Positions 11,002 through 23,797 of a stretch of 64,000 bases of DNA are shown one piece after another; the stretch's first letter is position 1; every line of letters starts with the position of its first letter. The DNA is from Saccopteryx bilineata (lineage: Eukaryota; Chordata; Mammalia; Chiroptera; Emballonuridae): the NCBI RefSeq assembly GCF_036850765.1, contig NC_089490.1:132336522-132400521 (forward strand), in the 5' to 3' direction. The translations under genes were made by a program, and so were the position numbers. The notes under the pieces are model-generated. The model ran no database searches. It saw only the letters and a list, made by a program, of their open reading frames with translations, and was not told the origin of the DNA.

Positions 11002-13444
11002 CTGAGGGTGGTTTTGTTGATAGTATTAATGAGATTTAATAAAGAATAAAAAGTTAAAAAAAATAAAAAAATAACAAATCGAAAAGAGTTGTTTTTTTAA
11101 AAAAAAATTAATAATGAAATAAAGAAAAATAAAATAAAATAAAAATTTTTAAAAAAGGAAATTATTCCCCCTCTCTTTTTTTCCTCTCCTCTCCTCTCCC
11201 CTCTTTCTTGAGAAAATCTTGTGGTGGACTGTGAGTTATAACAAACAATGCCTGTGATGGAGGGCCTGAATTGGGGAAAAGTAATAAAGGGGCAAAAAAG
11301 AGAGAAAGAAAAAAAAAAAAAAAAGGAAAAAAAATAAAAGAAAAAAGAAAAAAAAAAAGAGCGTATGGACCCACAAAAAGCAAATAAGGAAAAAATTTGG
11401 GTCAAGAATAAAATGATTTGCTTTTAGGTGTTGGTTTTCTAAGAGTTATGATGAGAGGAATAAGAGGAAAATGGAAAAATGGGGGGACAAATTAAAAACT
11501 TACTATTGTATTTAGTGGAACAAGAACTAGATAATATGGAGAGCCAGGGATGGGAGCACTGCTAGTGAGTTAAAAAGGTGAAGTAAAAACCCCCCAAAAT
11601 GCCACAAACATAGGTTTGAGTCCCAGATAAGATAATTTGTTTGTTATTGAGGTTTGAATGAGAGGAGATGTAAAGGAGAAAGGAAGAAACTAATATAGAG
11701 GGAGAAAAGAAAGAGAGAGAGAGAAAAAAAGAGGGAACCACTAAAAGAAGAAAAAAGAAAGGAGAGAGAGAGAGAGAGTTAAGGGTTTTGGAGTGCAACC
11801 CTCATAGAGAGAAAGGAAGAGAAGAGAAATGATAATGGGAGATGTAACACTTATGGGTAGTGTAGTTCAAGGAGAGGAGAGAGTAAGACCGGTAGAGAGT
11901 TAATCGGCCAAATTGGAGGAGGAAAAAAAAGTCTCAAGAATGAAGATAAGAGAAACAAACGAACAAATATAATAAAATGGGATAGGTTATAAGGTCTGCA
12001 GATTATTCTTGATTTTGAGAGGTTATCTTCTTGCTTTTTCTTTTCTCTCCCTCTTCCTGGTCGGTGACTCTGTACCCCGGGTTCTGCCCCTTTGGCACGC
12101 TCAGGTAGAGGTTTGCAGTTGATAAGTCTCTATGGCAATGTCATGTATTGTGCTTTATTCTCGTTGGGAGTCGAGGCTCATTAGCATTTATAGGCTCCGA
12201 CAGTGAGAGAGTCCGTGTTCCTGGAGCCTTTCTCCTAGTCTTTCCTTCCTCAATTAGTAGCCTGATAGTCCAGGTATGGGGTTGCTGCTGCCTCTGCCTG
12301 GATAGTAAGAGGCTCAAATTGCTGGCAACTCCCCACTCTATTTCCACTCAGCACAGGGCTCTGGGTAAGGCTCAGTCAGTCAGAGCTGCTAGTATAATCA
12401 GGCGGGCTTTCCGCCCACTCGAAGACCTCTGGCTCTGCCACTCTATCCGGTAACACAAGCGGGCGCCCACTTCCGGGGCGCTTGGAGGAAACTCTCACTC
12501 ACTGTCTGCAACCAGGATATCCGGCCAGCAGTCTCACGCTCTGAGTGAAACCCCCAACCGCAGGGAAAAGTTGTAGCGTTGGAATTGAGTCTCGCTCCGT
12601 CCCCGTGTGCGGCTTTTGCAAGGCGCTGGGGCGGCCCGAGATTCCGCTTTGGCCCACACAAAGGCCCCTGACTCTGCCCCTCTCTGCGATAACACGGGCA
12701 CGCACTGCCGAGGCACTCGGAGGAATCGCTCACTCCTTATCTGCGCGCGCAAACCAGGATATGAGGCCGGCCGTGGTTCCCTCTGAGTGAAACAGCCTCC
12801 AGCACGGAAAATCTCCACCGTTGGGATTAGTTCTCACTCCCTCCCGTGCGTGGCTTTCCCAGGGCGCTGGGGCTGCCCAGAGACTCTGCCCTCAGCCCAC
12901 AGAAAGGCCTCTGACCCTGCCTCTCCGTGGGGCAACACGGGCATCCACTTCCGCGGCTTAGGAAGAAATCTCTCTTCCACTAACTGCGCACCGACCAGGA
13001 GACCGGGTAAAATGGCCGCTCCGCTTGTCTTTCTTTGTTTGGGTTTGGCGCGAGTGTTAGCTTGTATTGCCCGGGTTGCCACAGGATCAGATTTTCCTCG
13101 GCTTGGATCTCTGAGCCACAGCCTGGTTCGGCCGTTTTTGCTGCGGGGGCCTGGATCTATTCACCCCCTTTGCCCGCCTCAGTTTCTATATTCATAGTTA
13201 CCAGAGAAAGCCGCCCTGTTTAGGTTAGTGAGGAAGGCGGAGCATTTCTTACTCCCTATTTCCTTCGGGGTTTGGTTATATATTTAGCCAATTTTTCACT
13301 CAATCATACCTTTGGGTGTATTGCGAAGAATCTGGAAGCTCCAAGTATAGGTTTTTCTGTTTCTGGTTGAAGATCTTGTTGAGTTTTGGGGGAGATTTAT
13401 CGGTATCGCTTCCTACTCCGCCATTACTCTGACGTCATCTCCTT
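11002..13444 (-). promoter_or_regulatory. L1 5'UTR / internal promoter
   Basis: 2.44 kb upstream of ORF1 on the minus strand. The 5' end reads AGATGACGTCAGAGTAATGG, containing the palindrome TGACGTCA (CRE/ATF site). An ATGGCGGAG core, like the YY1 site at the start of other L1s, follows. 12.4-13.2 kb is CpG-rich; 11.04-11.98 kb is strongly strand-asymmetric (A/G on plus, T/C in L1 sense). Promoter activity is inferred from L1 biology. Confidence 0.8.
12449..13010 (-). repeat. Tandem monomers of about 240 bp in the L1 5'UTR
   Basis: The plus-strand landmark 'taacac..gggc..ccactt/cgcact' followed by 'ctcggaggaa' and 'ccaggata' recurs at about 12450, 12690 and 12930, a period near 240 bp. The third copy is partial, and a more diverged trace precedes the first (about 12405-12448). 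All are CpG-rich. This is analogous in layout to the promoter monomers of rodent L1, but the sequence is unrelated as far as I can tell. Confidence 0.8.
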
Positions 13445-13457
13445 CTTCTTAATTTTT

Positions 13458-13774
13458 CCTAAAAATGTCTCACCCCAGTCATGTCACTGAAAATCATTTT
13501 ATCTGCCTCTTTGGTGGCCTGGACTACATCTCATACCAAGGATATAAAAGGAGGAAGCCTACTTTTATTAGTTCTTACTGTTTCAGAGCAACTGCATGGC
13601 CTTCACTGCTCTGAAACTCCAAGTGAACAACCTCCTCTAGCATGCTTTACTATTAAAGCAAGTATACTCTTTCATCCCCTGTCCCTAGGCAGGCAAAGTG
13701 TAATAAAGGTACGGCTGTAACTAATGCTTCAATTGTAGTTAGACTATGTTTCCTGTTCATGTGCGTATATCATC
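13458..13774. other. Unique sequence between L1 and SINE, no gene seen
   Basis: Non-repetitive sequence with one small open frame (13481-13720) lacking any recognisable domain. Confidence 0.5.
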
Positions 13775-13788
13775 AAGAAAGTGGTCTC

Positions 13789-14295
<507 letters not shown>

Positions 14296-14309
14296 AAGAA
14301 AGTGGTCTC

Positions 14310-14755
14310 ATTATTATTTAAACCTAAGTATTAGTTACTTGATTATAGTTTTTGCCCAGTGGATATAAGTAGAAGAAGCATGGAGAAAGTAAGGAGAAGT
14401 CTCCAGAGAACTAAAATGGGTGAGTAGGAGTTGCCGCTGCTAAGCATGGAGGGAGAAAGGAAGGAGGAGGCAGGAATGGGGCATCAAAGACAGAAGAGCA
14501 CAATTTTGCAGAGGTTACTTCTGGATTCATTTGATCAGAGCTCAGTGTCTTAGCTTCCCATTTCAACAGACCACATTGTCTTCTTCTAAAACAGAAAATA
14601 CATAAAACACAGGGAGGGCAAAAGCAGGTTTACTACAGTTGTGAGTACTCAAAACACAAAGTTTATTCTTACACCATTATTTATTAATTATTGCATTATT
14701 TCCCATACAAAAAGATATAAACTGACTTTTACCCCACCCTGTATATTTAATTTAT
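14310..14755. other. Unique intronic sequence, no gene seen
   Basis: No repeat family or coding signature recognised. Confidence 0.5.
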
Positions 14756-14759
14756 CAAA

Positions 14760-15265
14760 TTAGATTTTTTTCTTAAAGTCTCATATCTGCCAAAATATAT
14801 TTATAAGAATGTTCGTGGCTGTTTAATTTGCAATAGCCCGACAATAAGAAACAATCCAATGTTCGTCACTTATTATATAGGTGATTACATTGTGTTACAG
14901 TCCTACAGTGGAATACTATACAGCAATAAAAAACCACAGGTACAATAGCAATATGAATGAATCACACACACATGCTGTTGAGTGAACAAAGTCAGACACA
15001 AAAGAGTAAAAACTGCATAATTCTATTCCTATGAAGTTCCAAAGCAGGTAAAACTAAGCCACAGTGTTCGAGGTTGTAATGGTTGTTACCTTTGTGAGTA
15101 TTGCCTGGTGGGAGCAGACATGTGGGAGTCTTCAAAGTGCTGGAAATGTTCTGGATCTGGGTCTGGGCAACAATTTCCTGTGTTTATACATATGTATAAA
15201 ATCATTGAGCTGGATTGTGAAGATTTGGATACCTTACAATTTTAAATTATATCTCAAAAATTTTT
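14760..15265 (+). repeat. Old L1 3'-end fragment
   Basis: Contains the typical L1M 3'-end order: 'gtggaatactatacagcaat' near 14909, then 'ttctattcctatgaa' near 15021, then a region ending 'ttaaattatatctcaaaa'. Heavily mutated. Plus orientation. Boundaries are approximate. Confidence 0.7.
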
Positions 15266-17849
15266 TTAAATGCAAGAAATTTGAGAGTCAGTTCCCACTT
15301 ATCTGCTCCTACGGGTTGATGAAAAGTTTTGTGAGTGGACTCTGAGTAGACTGGAATTTAGTGACAATGACTAAAGAGACATTGGTGCAAGGACCAGTTT
15401 GTCTTTAGACAGCTAGACAGAAAGCCTGCCAGGCAGGATCCAGACTTACGGATGTGTTTTTCCTTCCAAGACCTCACACAAAATGCTGATGAACAAGTAA
15501 ATGTGCTCAGAGTGAGTCTGCTTCTTAGAAGACCTGGTGTTTGAAACAGAATGTCCTTTGTGAATTTAAAGAATTTCCTTTAAATTCATGTTTTCATATC
15601 AGTCAACTCCAAAATCCAGTTGAGCATAGAAACACATTTGGAGGAAATGATAAAAGAATAAAATGTTATGCCAAGTGAATCTCTTTTTTTCAGGTACCTT
15701 TTCAAATAATTGGTTAATCATAGTTTAAGTCAGCTCTTTTAATTTTATTTTTAGACTATTTGAAATCAGGGAAGTAAGAAACATAGTAGTTAAAAACAAT
15801 TGCAAAATCTCCAATCTAAGACCAGATGTGTTGGCCATACTTGATGATATGATGATATGGTGTGATGGGTTTGGAAGGAGAACCTGAAATATGGGTTCTG
15901 GTGTCCACTAAAGTCTCTATGCTGTGTCTCTAACAAACTCGGTTTTCGGCAAAGAAAAATCGCTGGATATTTTTTAGGTTGGAACAGGTCAGATTTACCT
16001 TGCCCATGTGACGTAGGAGTGGGTGCCCATAAGAGGTTGTCTTCTTATTTGAGATGCTTCAGATCATCCCCTAAATACTAAGTTACCATTTCACGGAGCT
16101 TCTTGAAAGATTCTCCACCATTTTCTTCCTTAGCACGCTGCTGCACGATTCTAACAGATGGCTTCAGTTAGAGTACACATGCAGCCTCTCTCCCTAGAGA
16201 GACAGAGTGACTGTTTTAAGCCTGTTGCCTGTCACCAACTCTTAGGATGGAGTATGGAAAAAACACACAGTTATGATGACATTCGGTATAAATGTCAGTG
16301 GGAATTCAGAAATCCAGTATGAAATTAACTCAATGTGGAATTTGCCTATACTACTAGAACTTGCATGACTACTCTTTTGTAAAAATTGCTTTGCTCCTTC
16401 CTTGAGTTGTCCATGTCTCAATAAAGCCAAGATCTCAAAGATCTCAAATCAGTCAAGATCTTGGCTTTATTGACTTGACCTCTGAATTTAAAGCATTAGG
16501 AGTTAGCAGAGATGTGTGCACGCCACTGGAGCTCGGTAAGCGGAGGGCAACGGCTTTCAAGGAAAGAGCTCCCTCTTAGAATCAGAGTTCTGCTTTGATA
16601 AAAGTTGCAAGCTGAGACACAGAATAGAGTGTCCTAATTTAGGGAAGATGGGTCATTAACTATCTAGTAAATCTGAGGACCAAATTGCTGAGCACACTTT
16701 GCAAAAATTATGTAGCAAGCCATTTACAGAGGTAAGCCATGTCCAGGTTTGCTGCTCTTCTGTCTTCTTTTGACTAGGTCACATCATTTAGCATCTTATC
16801 AGGCTAAATCAGTGGCTAGTAGGCTCCAGGGAAGAAGCAGACAGTTGGTCACCAGAGTAAGCCTGGCCCTTCTCCCTCTCACTCAGCTCTACTGGCTCCT
16901 GAGTGTCTGCTTCCTCCCCACCGGCTCCTGTGACCTGAGCTCTGCCTGTTCCTCCCTTTACTTCTCTTAAGTGGAGTCTAGAATATCACTTTCCTTTCTG
17001 TGGATCTATCACAAGTTCATTCTCCTTTTCCAGGACTTTCCCTTAGGTCGTGTCTAACCAGGGTCAAGTGCCTGTGCCCCCTATTTCATCCTTCCAAGCA
17101 TGTGGGCAACTTTATGTAATGACTGAACTCTCAATTAATCCAGAGCAAAGGACTCAGGGAGCAACCCAGGATTCTTGGCAGTATCAGCTTCTGCACTTAG
17201 ATATGACATCCTCCTATCAGTCAACAGCTCCCCTTCTCAAGGCAGGTTGCTGTCTGGACCCAAAGCACCGTCTGGAGAAGAGCTCTGGCTTTGTGCTTCC
17301 ATCGGGTTAAAACTGAGCCAGAAGCCGCAGAAAACTTGAATGGTGCTCTTTTGTTTCACCTAGGGCCACTCTGTGAACTCAATGAAGAGTTTTTACACCT
17401 TCTTCTGTATTATACTGCAAGGGAGGGGCCACACAAAAGCCTGCTTTCAATTTCAAAATAAGGTCTTTAGCAGACACATTCAGCTTTGAGTCTAGCTGGA
17501 CCAGGGCTGTGGACTGTGTCCAAAGAAGGCTGTGGGGGAAATTATTTTGATACAAACACAGGAGTCTGAGTGAACTGAAGCCCAGTTAAAAATAAGACAG
17601 TAATAACTCCCCACAACAGGTCATGCTTATGGTGTGGGGTGAGCTTCCGTAGTGGTCAAGAAGTGGCGACATGGTAGAGATTTTCTTTCTACTTTTCAGA
17701 GGAAGAAAACTATTTAGAACATGTGCCATCTCATTCCCTGAACACAGAGAACGCGGCAAGGGCTGGGGCATAGAGGCTGAGCGGGTGGCCAGAGCCTTTT
17801 ATAGGAATCCAGCCTGCTTCTTCCATTCCTCCCGGGGTGCTGTCAGACT
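15266..17849. other. Intronic sequence, no gene seen
   Basis: No coding signature or recognised repeat apart from the perfect inverted repeat at 16419-16472, listed separately. Confidence 0.5.
16419..16472. repeat. Perfect 17-bp inverted repeat
   Basis: CAATAAAGCCAAGATCT at 16419-16435 is followed after 20 nt by its exact reverse complement at 16456-16472. It would form a strong hairpin. It shows no target duplication or known family. Confidence 0.95.
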
Positions 17850-17995
17850 GGTTACTTCGCCTGTTGTGTCTGTTTCCTCAACTGTGATAATATTTTATTT
17901 ACTACATAAGCTTTTGGAAAATTAAATGAGATAATACCCAGAAATTATTTAGAAAGTACGAGGCCCATAGTGAACAGGCAGTAAGTGTTAGGTTT
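17850..17995 (+). repeat. MIR fragment
   Basis: The order 'gtttcctcaactgtgat', 'attaaatgagataatac', 'cagtaagtgtta' matches the 3' half of the ancient mammalian SINE MIR. Confidence 0.65.
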
Positions 17996-18371
17996 TGGTT
18001 GACCTAGAGCGTTGGTCTTCCTTCTCTACAGCAAGTGATTTGTCTTATCTTCAAAGTGGGTGTATACCCACCTTGTGGATCCTGACCAGAAAAGATTAAT
18101 TCAATGACAATTTGTTGTCCAGCCCATGATACTTTAGAGAACAAAAGTATTACAGATACTTTTTTTAAAGATAATTTTGCTGAGACAACAGGCATAAACG
18201 GATACTGCTCTGGGCAAATGAGGAGGGTGACTTTAAGGAGTGAGATGGGTAGGCAAAAGTGAGGATTGGGTAGTTAGCCTAACAGGAGCATCCCAGTCAC
18301 CAGTGCCATTAGAAAAATATTTCAGAGCCATGTCCCAGATCTTAAGAATCAATATCTATGGACCCCATGTG

Positions 18372-18374
18372 TAT

Positions 18375-18455
<81 letters not shown>
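18372..18455. repeat. (GT)n(GA)n compound microsatellite
   Basis: Uninterrupted GT run changing into a GA run. Confidence 0.97.
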
Positions 18456-18457
<2 letters not shown>

Positions 18458-18875
18458 CCAAAACTGATTTTAAAGCCCAACCATGGTTGATGCTCTTTGA
18501 TTATCTGTGAAATTCCGATTTGATAGCTTTGCTCTAAATGTTAACAACAAACAATAGGAATAAATGAAATTTCTCTCAGACCTTATATGGCTATTATTTT
18601 TCACACATGTCATCTGATTTGATCTCTTAGCACAGCCAGCCTCTAAGCCATCAGTGCAATGGGACACGCAAAGATTACCTGACTTGTTCATGGTCATTCT
18701 GAAACTGAAACCCAAGGTTTAGTTTAGAGATTTTCCACTTTCTATGATTATTTGTTCATTAAGCAAAGAGCAGTATATGCTGAGTAATTTAGAGCATCAC
18801 TCTGACACCCATGGAGTCATGGACTTCTGTCCCTAGGCAAATACTAATCTGTTTGCTATCACTACATTTTAGCTT
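18456..18875. other. Intronic sequence, no gene seen
   Basis: Possibly a diverged MIR near 18650-18720. Nothing else recognised. Confidence 0.4.
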
Positions 18876-19200
18876 CCAATTTCTAGAACCCTGCATGAAC
18901 AGAATCATATAGTATTTACTCTTCTTAACCTCTTTCTTTTCATCCACTGTGATTTTGAGATGCATCTATCTTGCACTTATCAATAGTTTGTTCCTTTTAA
19001 TGGCTGAGTAATATGTATATTATAGTTTGTTTATACTTTCACCCACTGATGAACAACTGGACTCTTTCTAGTTTGGGGCTGTTACAACTGAAGTTGCTTT
19101 GACCATTCCTACGTAAGACTTTGTGTGGACACATACTTTTATTTCTCCTGGGTAAATATCTAGAAAGAAATGCCTGGGTCATGTAAAAGGTGTGTTTTAA
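18876..19200 (-). repeat. Old L1 3'-region fragment
   Basis: In plus strand the order 'gagatgcatctatcttgcac', 'ttaatggctgagtaatatgt', 'tttatactttcacccactga', 'gtgtggacacatactttt' matches the 3' ORF2/UTR part of old L1 elements in minus orientation. The young L1 shows the same blocks at 5.97-6.2 kb. Confidence 0.75.
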
Positions 19201-19303
19201 ATTGGTTTTTAAGTGAGAGGAGGGAAGATAGACATACTTCTGCATGTGCCCCAACTGGGATCCATCCTGCAACCCCCACCAGGGGGTGATGCTCGAACCA
19301 ATC
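19201..19303 (-). mobile_element. Partial family A-related SINE
   Basis: 'gtgagaggagggaagata' plus 'ctgcatgtgccccaactggg' and 'gatgctcgaaccaatcgag' match the 3' half of the long family A variant at 27447-27779. Truncated and old, inserted near the edge of the L1 fragment. Confidence 0.65.
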
Positions 19304-21676
19304 GAGTTTTGTTATTCTTTTCTAGTGACAATTTTAGGCATTAATATTTCTGTACAAACTGATATAATCAAATGTCCTATTTCTTTATGCATCAGGCTTG
19401 AAATTTTGTGTATTCCAAGGAATGTCTTCATTTCATCTAGGCTGTTGAACTTATTGGTATAAAGTTCAGAATGTCCCCTTATCCCTAGGCTCCCCAGAGA
19501 GGCAGAGGTCGCACACGTGCAGACACATTAAAGGTGAAACCAGTCAGAGCAGAGACATTGCTCCATATTCTAGTCTCAGCTGAGACCTCACAGAAGCATA
19601 ACTCAGGAGCAGGGCTACTCTAACCTTAGAAGCAATGACAAAGCTTAAACATCCTCAACAGAACCAAATTATTCTACCTGTCAGGTCTTCTTGAAGGTTG
19701 CTTACCTTGTGCTTGCACAGCTCAATATTTGGCTGAAGATTCAAGGGGACCCATCTGCAGATTGCCAGGACTTCCCCACACAGCTTTCTCCTCTGTAGAC
19801 CCTGCTTTGCAGATTTTATCCACCTCAGTATTCCTGAGCAATGGCCTCTGTTTCTTCCACCCAGAGAGATGCTTTCTGTCTGAGCCTCCCTTCTCTCCTT
19901 CTCTGTGTCACAGTTGAGTAAGTGCCTTCATGGAGAAATCCAGGATAAATGTGGAGCACATCTCCTCCATTTTCTTCTCCCAAGGATCAAAACCTAAATG
20001 TCTAAGAATAAGTCATCCATATATTGTGTGCAGTTCTAACATTTTCAGACTGGGATGCTGTTGATACCCATTGCAATGTCTGGTTAGAACCCTGTAATAA
20101 ACTTTTGAACAACTACATACATTAAATAAACAAATGCAATGAGGATAACTTTTAAGAATTTTTTTAAACTAATTGAACTCCATTATTGAAACATGGCATC
20201 ATTGTTGGGAATCAAATATGAATAAATCAAAATACTTCTCTGAAGGATCTCCCTCGTCAGGGAAGCAAAGCCAAAAAAAAGCATAACAAACTGTCATGTA
20301 CTAGGAGTTGATAAATGGCGTAAGATGAAAATCAAACTGCTCAGAGGAGGACAAGGGAGTAGTGGTGGGTGAGTAGTGTTTTGGAAAAGTTTCTTTAAAA
20401 AGTAACCTTTCATTTAGGTATTAAATAACGGTAACCTATATACCCCCCCCCAAATATCCTCTGTTTGTAAACTTTAAAATATTTTAAAAGCTTTGTGTCA
20501 TTTATGCAGGCAGATACCATCCTAGCTCTAATTTTCATTAGCTCTATCTGGGGAAATAATTTGGGAATGAAAAATGTCCTTAGATCAGAAGTAAATCAGA
20601 GTAAGCAGAAGGTAAGTTAGAGTTGACAGTGTTTATATGACATGTGTAAGCAAAGGGTAAGTATATTTGGACCCTGCTTAATATACTAAGAGTCCTTTTT
20701 AAACATGTTCTTGCTGTGTTTATTAAGGAAGCTATGCTTTTCTGGGTGAGAGAAATTCAAAATTTTGCCCATCCACTCAGCTAAAAGAGCAGATAATCAG
20801 AACATCACTAGAAGTTACTCAAACTGGTTTTCTTGTCAATGCAGATAACAATTTATGTCTGACTTTGAGTCAAACAGCCAGCTTGACAGCCTGGAGGCAA
20901 CTTTTATCCCTTCTGCCTCATTTCAGTACCTCAGATACAGTGAGCACTTAATGATTATTTATGGAGTTAATCGCCATGTCTTGATCACATTCCCTTTTAA
21001 ATTCCCCTTGAGTTCTTTATTTTTCTCCATATCCTTAATAAACACTCAAAAACAGCAGTTCTCTGACTTTTTTGGTCTCAAGCTTCCCTTATACTCTTAG
21101 AGATTATTGAGACTTTTAAAGGACTTTTATTTATGTGAATTAGATCTGTTGAGGTTACCATATGAGAAATCAAAACTGGGAAATTTTTAAAATATTTCTT
21201 CATTCTTTTAAAATAACCAAATAAAACCATTACATTTTGATCTGCTCATTTTTTGTGTGCAAAGAAACTATTTTTAAAACTAAAAAGATATAGTGAAAAG
21301 AATAATATTTACATTTTTTAATAATAATGTTTACATTTTTTTGCAAATCTTTTTGATAGCTAACTATAAAAAAACAGCTGGATCCTCATTGGAGCTTCAG
21401 CCTGCCAGGATAACACGTGTCAGGTCATCTCTGGACCATCCCACCGTACTCTCACGTCGTCTCGCGAGAGTATGAGTGCGAAAGGGCAAACAATGTATTG
21501 CTATGAATATATTTTCCACCTAACAGCCCCCTTGGAAGAGACCTTTGAGAACTGATGCGCACATATGACTGTATTTCAGACTCGATTCTAGTCTCAGCTT
21601 TATAAATATTTGCTTAGTGAGTGAAAAACCTCTGCAGTATATCCTGAACATATCTGCTTTAAAAAACAAGATTGTG
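19304..21676. other. Intronic sequence, no gene seen
   Basis: Small open frames only. None has a recognisable domain or splice context. Confidence 0.5.
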
Positions 21677-21868
21677 GGCCTGACCTGTGGTGGCGCTGTG
21701 GGATAAAGCGTCGACCTGGAACACTGAGGTTGCCGGTTCAAAACCCTGGGCTTACCTGGTCAAGGCACATATGGGAGTTGATGCTTCCTGCTCCTCCCCC
21801 TTCTCTCTTTCTCTCTATCCCCTCTCTCTAAAAAAAATCAATAAATAAAATATTTAAAAAACAAAAAC
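21677..21868 (+). mobile_element. Family C SINE
   Basis: GGCCTGACCTGTGGTGGCGC head with AAAGCGTCGACCTGG and B-box-like GGTTCAAAACC, a pyrimidine tract and an A-rich tail. Target duplication AAAACAAGATTGTG / AAAACAAGACTGTG flanks it (21663-21676 and 21869-21882). About 190 bp, the normal length for this short family. Confidence 0.93.
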
Positions 21869-21882
21869 AAAACAAGACTGTG

Positions 21883-22410
21883 TCCAAGAATTTTCTGTGG
21901 CTGCTGGATTGTCATTGCATCGAATTACATGCTTTTTCTTGATTTCCAAGGCTCCTTTCATCCCAGGCCACCCTTTCTCATTGAATCCTGTTCCCACGCA
22001 GCTCATTGTGCCCTGCCTTTGCCTGGTTCCCTTTCCTGCAAAAACTCTCCCATCCCTGGTCTCCTCTGCCCACGTGCCATCCATGCCATCCATCTCTGTG
22101 GCAAAGTGTGGGGTATGCTTGTCCTTGGGTCTGTCCCCAGCTCCTCACCAGCCGCCTCCTCCGATGTGGCATTCTGTGCTGTGAATGATGGGCCATCTCT
22201 ATGAGTCTTGCTTCAAAATGGATCCAGGAGGTCAGAACAAAGTCTCACCTCTTTGTGTCCCCCACAGTTCCAAATGCATCTGGTCTTCTTGTCAGATGAA
22301 TTAAACAACAAACTCACTTAGGAGAGTTTTAAGAAACTTAGGAATGCAGATAAAAGCATAAATAAATCAGCTAATAAGTAAATTGTATTTATAGTTATAT
22401 GCTTTCATTC
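21883..22410. other. Intronic sequence, no gene seen
   Basis: C/T-rich open frames on both strands near 21.9-22.2 kb overlap each other. None shows a domain, so I treat them as chance. Confidence 0.5.
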
Positions 22411-22572
22411 TTTTTTCATTAAAAACTTTTATTATGTAAATTATCAAATATATACAAAAGTAGAGTCTAGTGTATGTAATGAGGCTTCTATATTTATTCA
22501 TATGTGGGAAGTTTTTTAAATTCAAATTCCCCATTTCACACAGAGTGTTTTAAAGCTTACTCTAATTTTTTA
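22411..22572. repeat. Ancient interspersed repeat, part 1
   Basis: 'aacttttattatgtaaatta..atatatacaaaagtagag' resembles an old dispersed mammalian LINE-type repeat. It appears to resume after the SINE (22750-22990: 'caagtatccagtgctcat'). Family not assigned. Confidence 0.5.
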
Positions 22573-22579
22573 CACCTTT

Positions 22580-22742
22580 TATTTATTTTTAGAAAGGGGG
22601 AGAGAGAGAGAGAGAGAGAAGGAGAAGGAACAGGAAGCATCAACTCCCATATGTGCCTTGACCAGGCAAGCCCAGGGTTTTGAACCAGTGACCTGAGCAT
22701 TCCAGGTCCCTGCTCTATCCACTGCGCAACCGCAGATCAGGC
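22580..22742 (-). mobile_element. Family C SINE, minus orientation
   Basis: Reversed family C element: purine-rich tail (GA)n, then 'catcaactcccatatgtgcc' and the head ending 'cactgcgcaaccgcagatca'. It splits an older repeat. Confidence 0.88.
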
Positions 22743-23761
22743 TTGAAGCTTATTTTAGACAGCACATCACTTCATCTGTAAATATTTCACTACATACCTC
22801 CAATACTTTTACCCCCAAAATAATAGCCTTAACACCGTTATCAGCTCTGAAGCAAAAGTCAATAGTAATTTATCATTATCAAGTATCCAGTGCTCATATT
22901 TCTCCAACTTTTTATATTACCTTAGAACCTTTTTGCTTGAAATGAGATCCAAATAAGGTCATGCATCAGGGTGAGTTTTAGGTCTCATGGGTCTTTTTTT
23001 ACTCTACAGCTTTCCCCTTCATCTTTCCCTCTTTTTTTCCTTTTCCTTGAGATTGTTATTTTTATTTTATTTGAACAGTTTTCCATTGTCTGGATTTTGC
23101 TGACTTCATTCTTTTGGTGTCATTTAATATATTCTTTTCTCTTTGTATTTCCTAGAAATTGAACAGTAGATTCAGAAGGCTTTATGTTTGTTTGTTTGTT
23201 TGTTCATCGCAATATTAAAAAGGAACAAAGCATCCAGACAACCAACCTTTTTTCCACTGATTTGCTTCCTCAGGAAGTTCTGGAACTTCAGTTTAAATGC
23301 ACCTCAGAGTATTTTAGTAGGATGTTTAGTGATGCTTGAGTCCCTGGTCTGACACCTCAGTGAGCGGCTATCCAGCCTATCCCTAAGACACTGTCACTGA
23401 TGAAGAGAGACTTCCAAGGCCGCCCAGACCCATCTTCCTACAGCTTTTAGCCTTTGGTCAGAATTCTCCACTGGATGAATATGCTAGCCTCCGAGTTGGT
23501 CTCCCTGCCCCTAGCAATCGCTCTCTTTATTCTTGATAATATAGCCTTATGAAAAAAATCAGGATAGAAACTACCAGAGCCCCCACACATGTTCCTATGC
23601 CAGCCACTCGCTGACACTGATACCTATCTTGAGACACAAAGTGGAGCTGACGTCTAACACCAGCATCAAGTTGGAATAAACAAAAATAATGAGTATCATT
23701 ATTTTCATTTTGATAAACCATCATAGCTTTATTCTCATCCCATGAAAATTTTTCTGTGAAT

Positions 23762-23797
<36 letters not shown>

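Larger units (their letters stand above)
5604..13444 (-). mobile_element. Full-length LINE-1 with two open ORFs
   Basis: A complete L1 of about 7.84 kb in minus orientation: 5' end at 13444, 5'UTR 11002-13444, ORF1 9982-11001, spacer 9679-9981, ORF2 5851-9678, 3'UTR and A-rich tail 5604-5850. A 13-bp target duplication, CTTCTTAATTTTT, sits at 5591-5603 and 13445-13457, as expected of target-primed reverse transcription. There are no nested insertions. Both ORFs are uninterrupted, so the copy is young and could be mobile. It lies antisense inside what should be ADRA1A intron 1. Confidence 0.96.
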
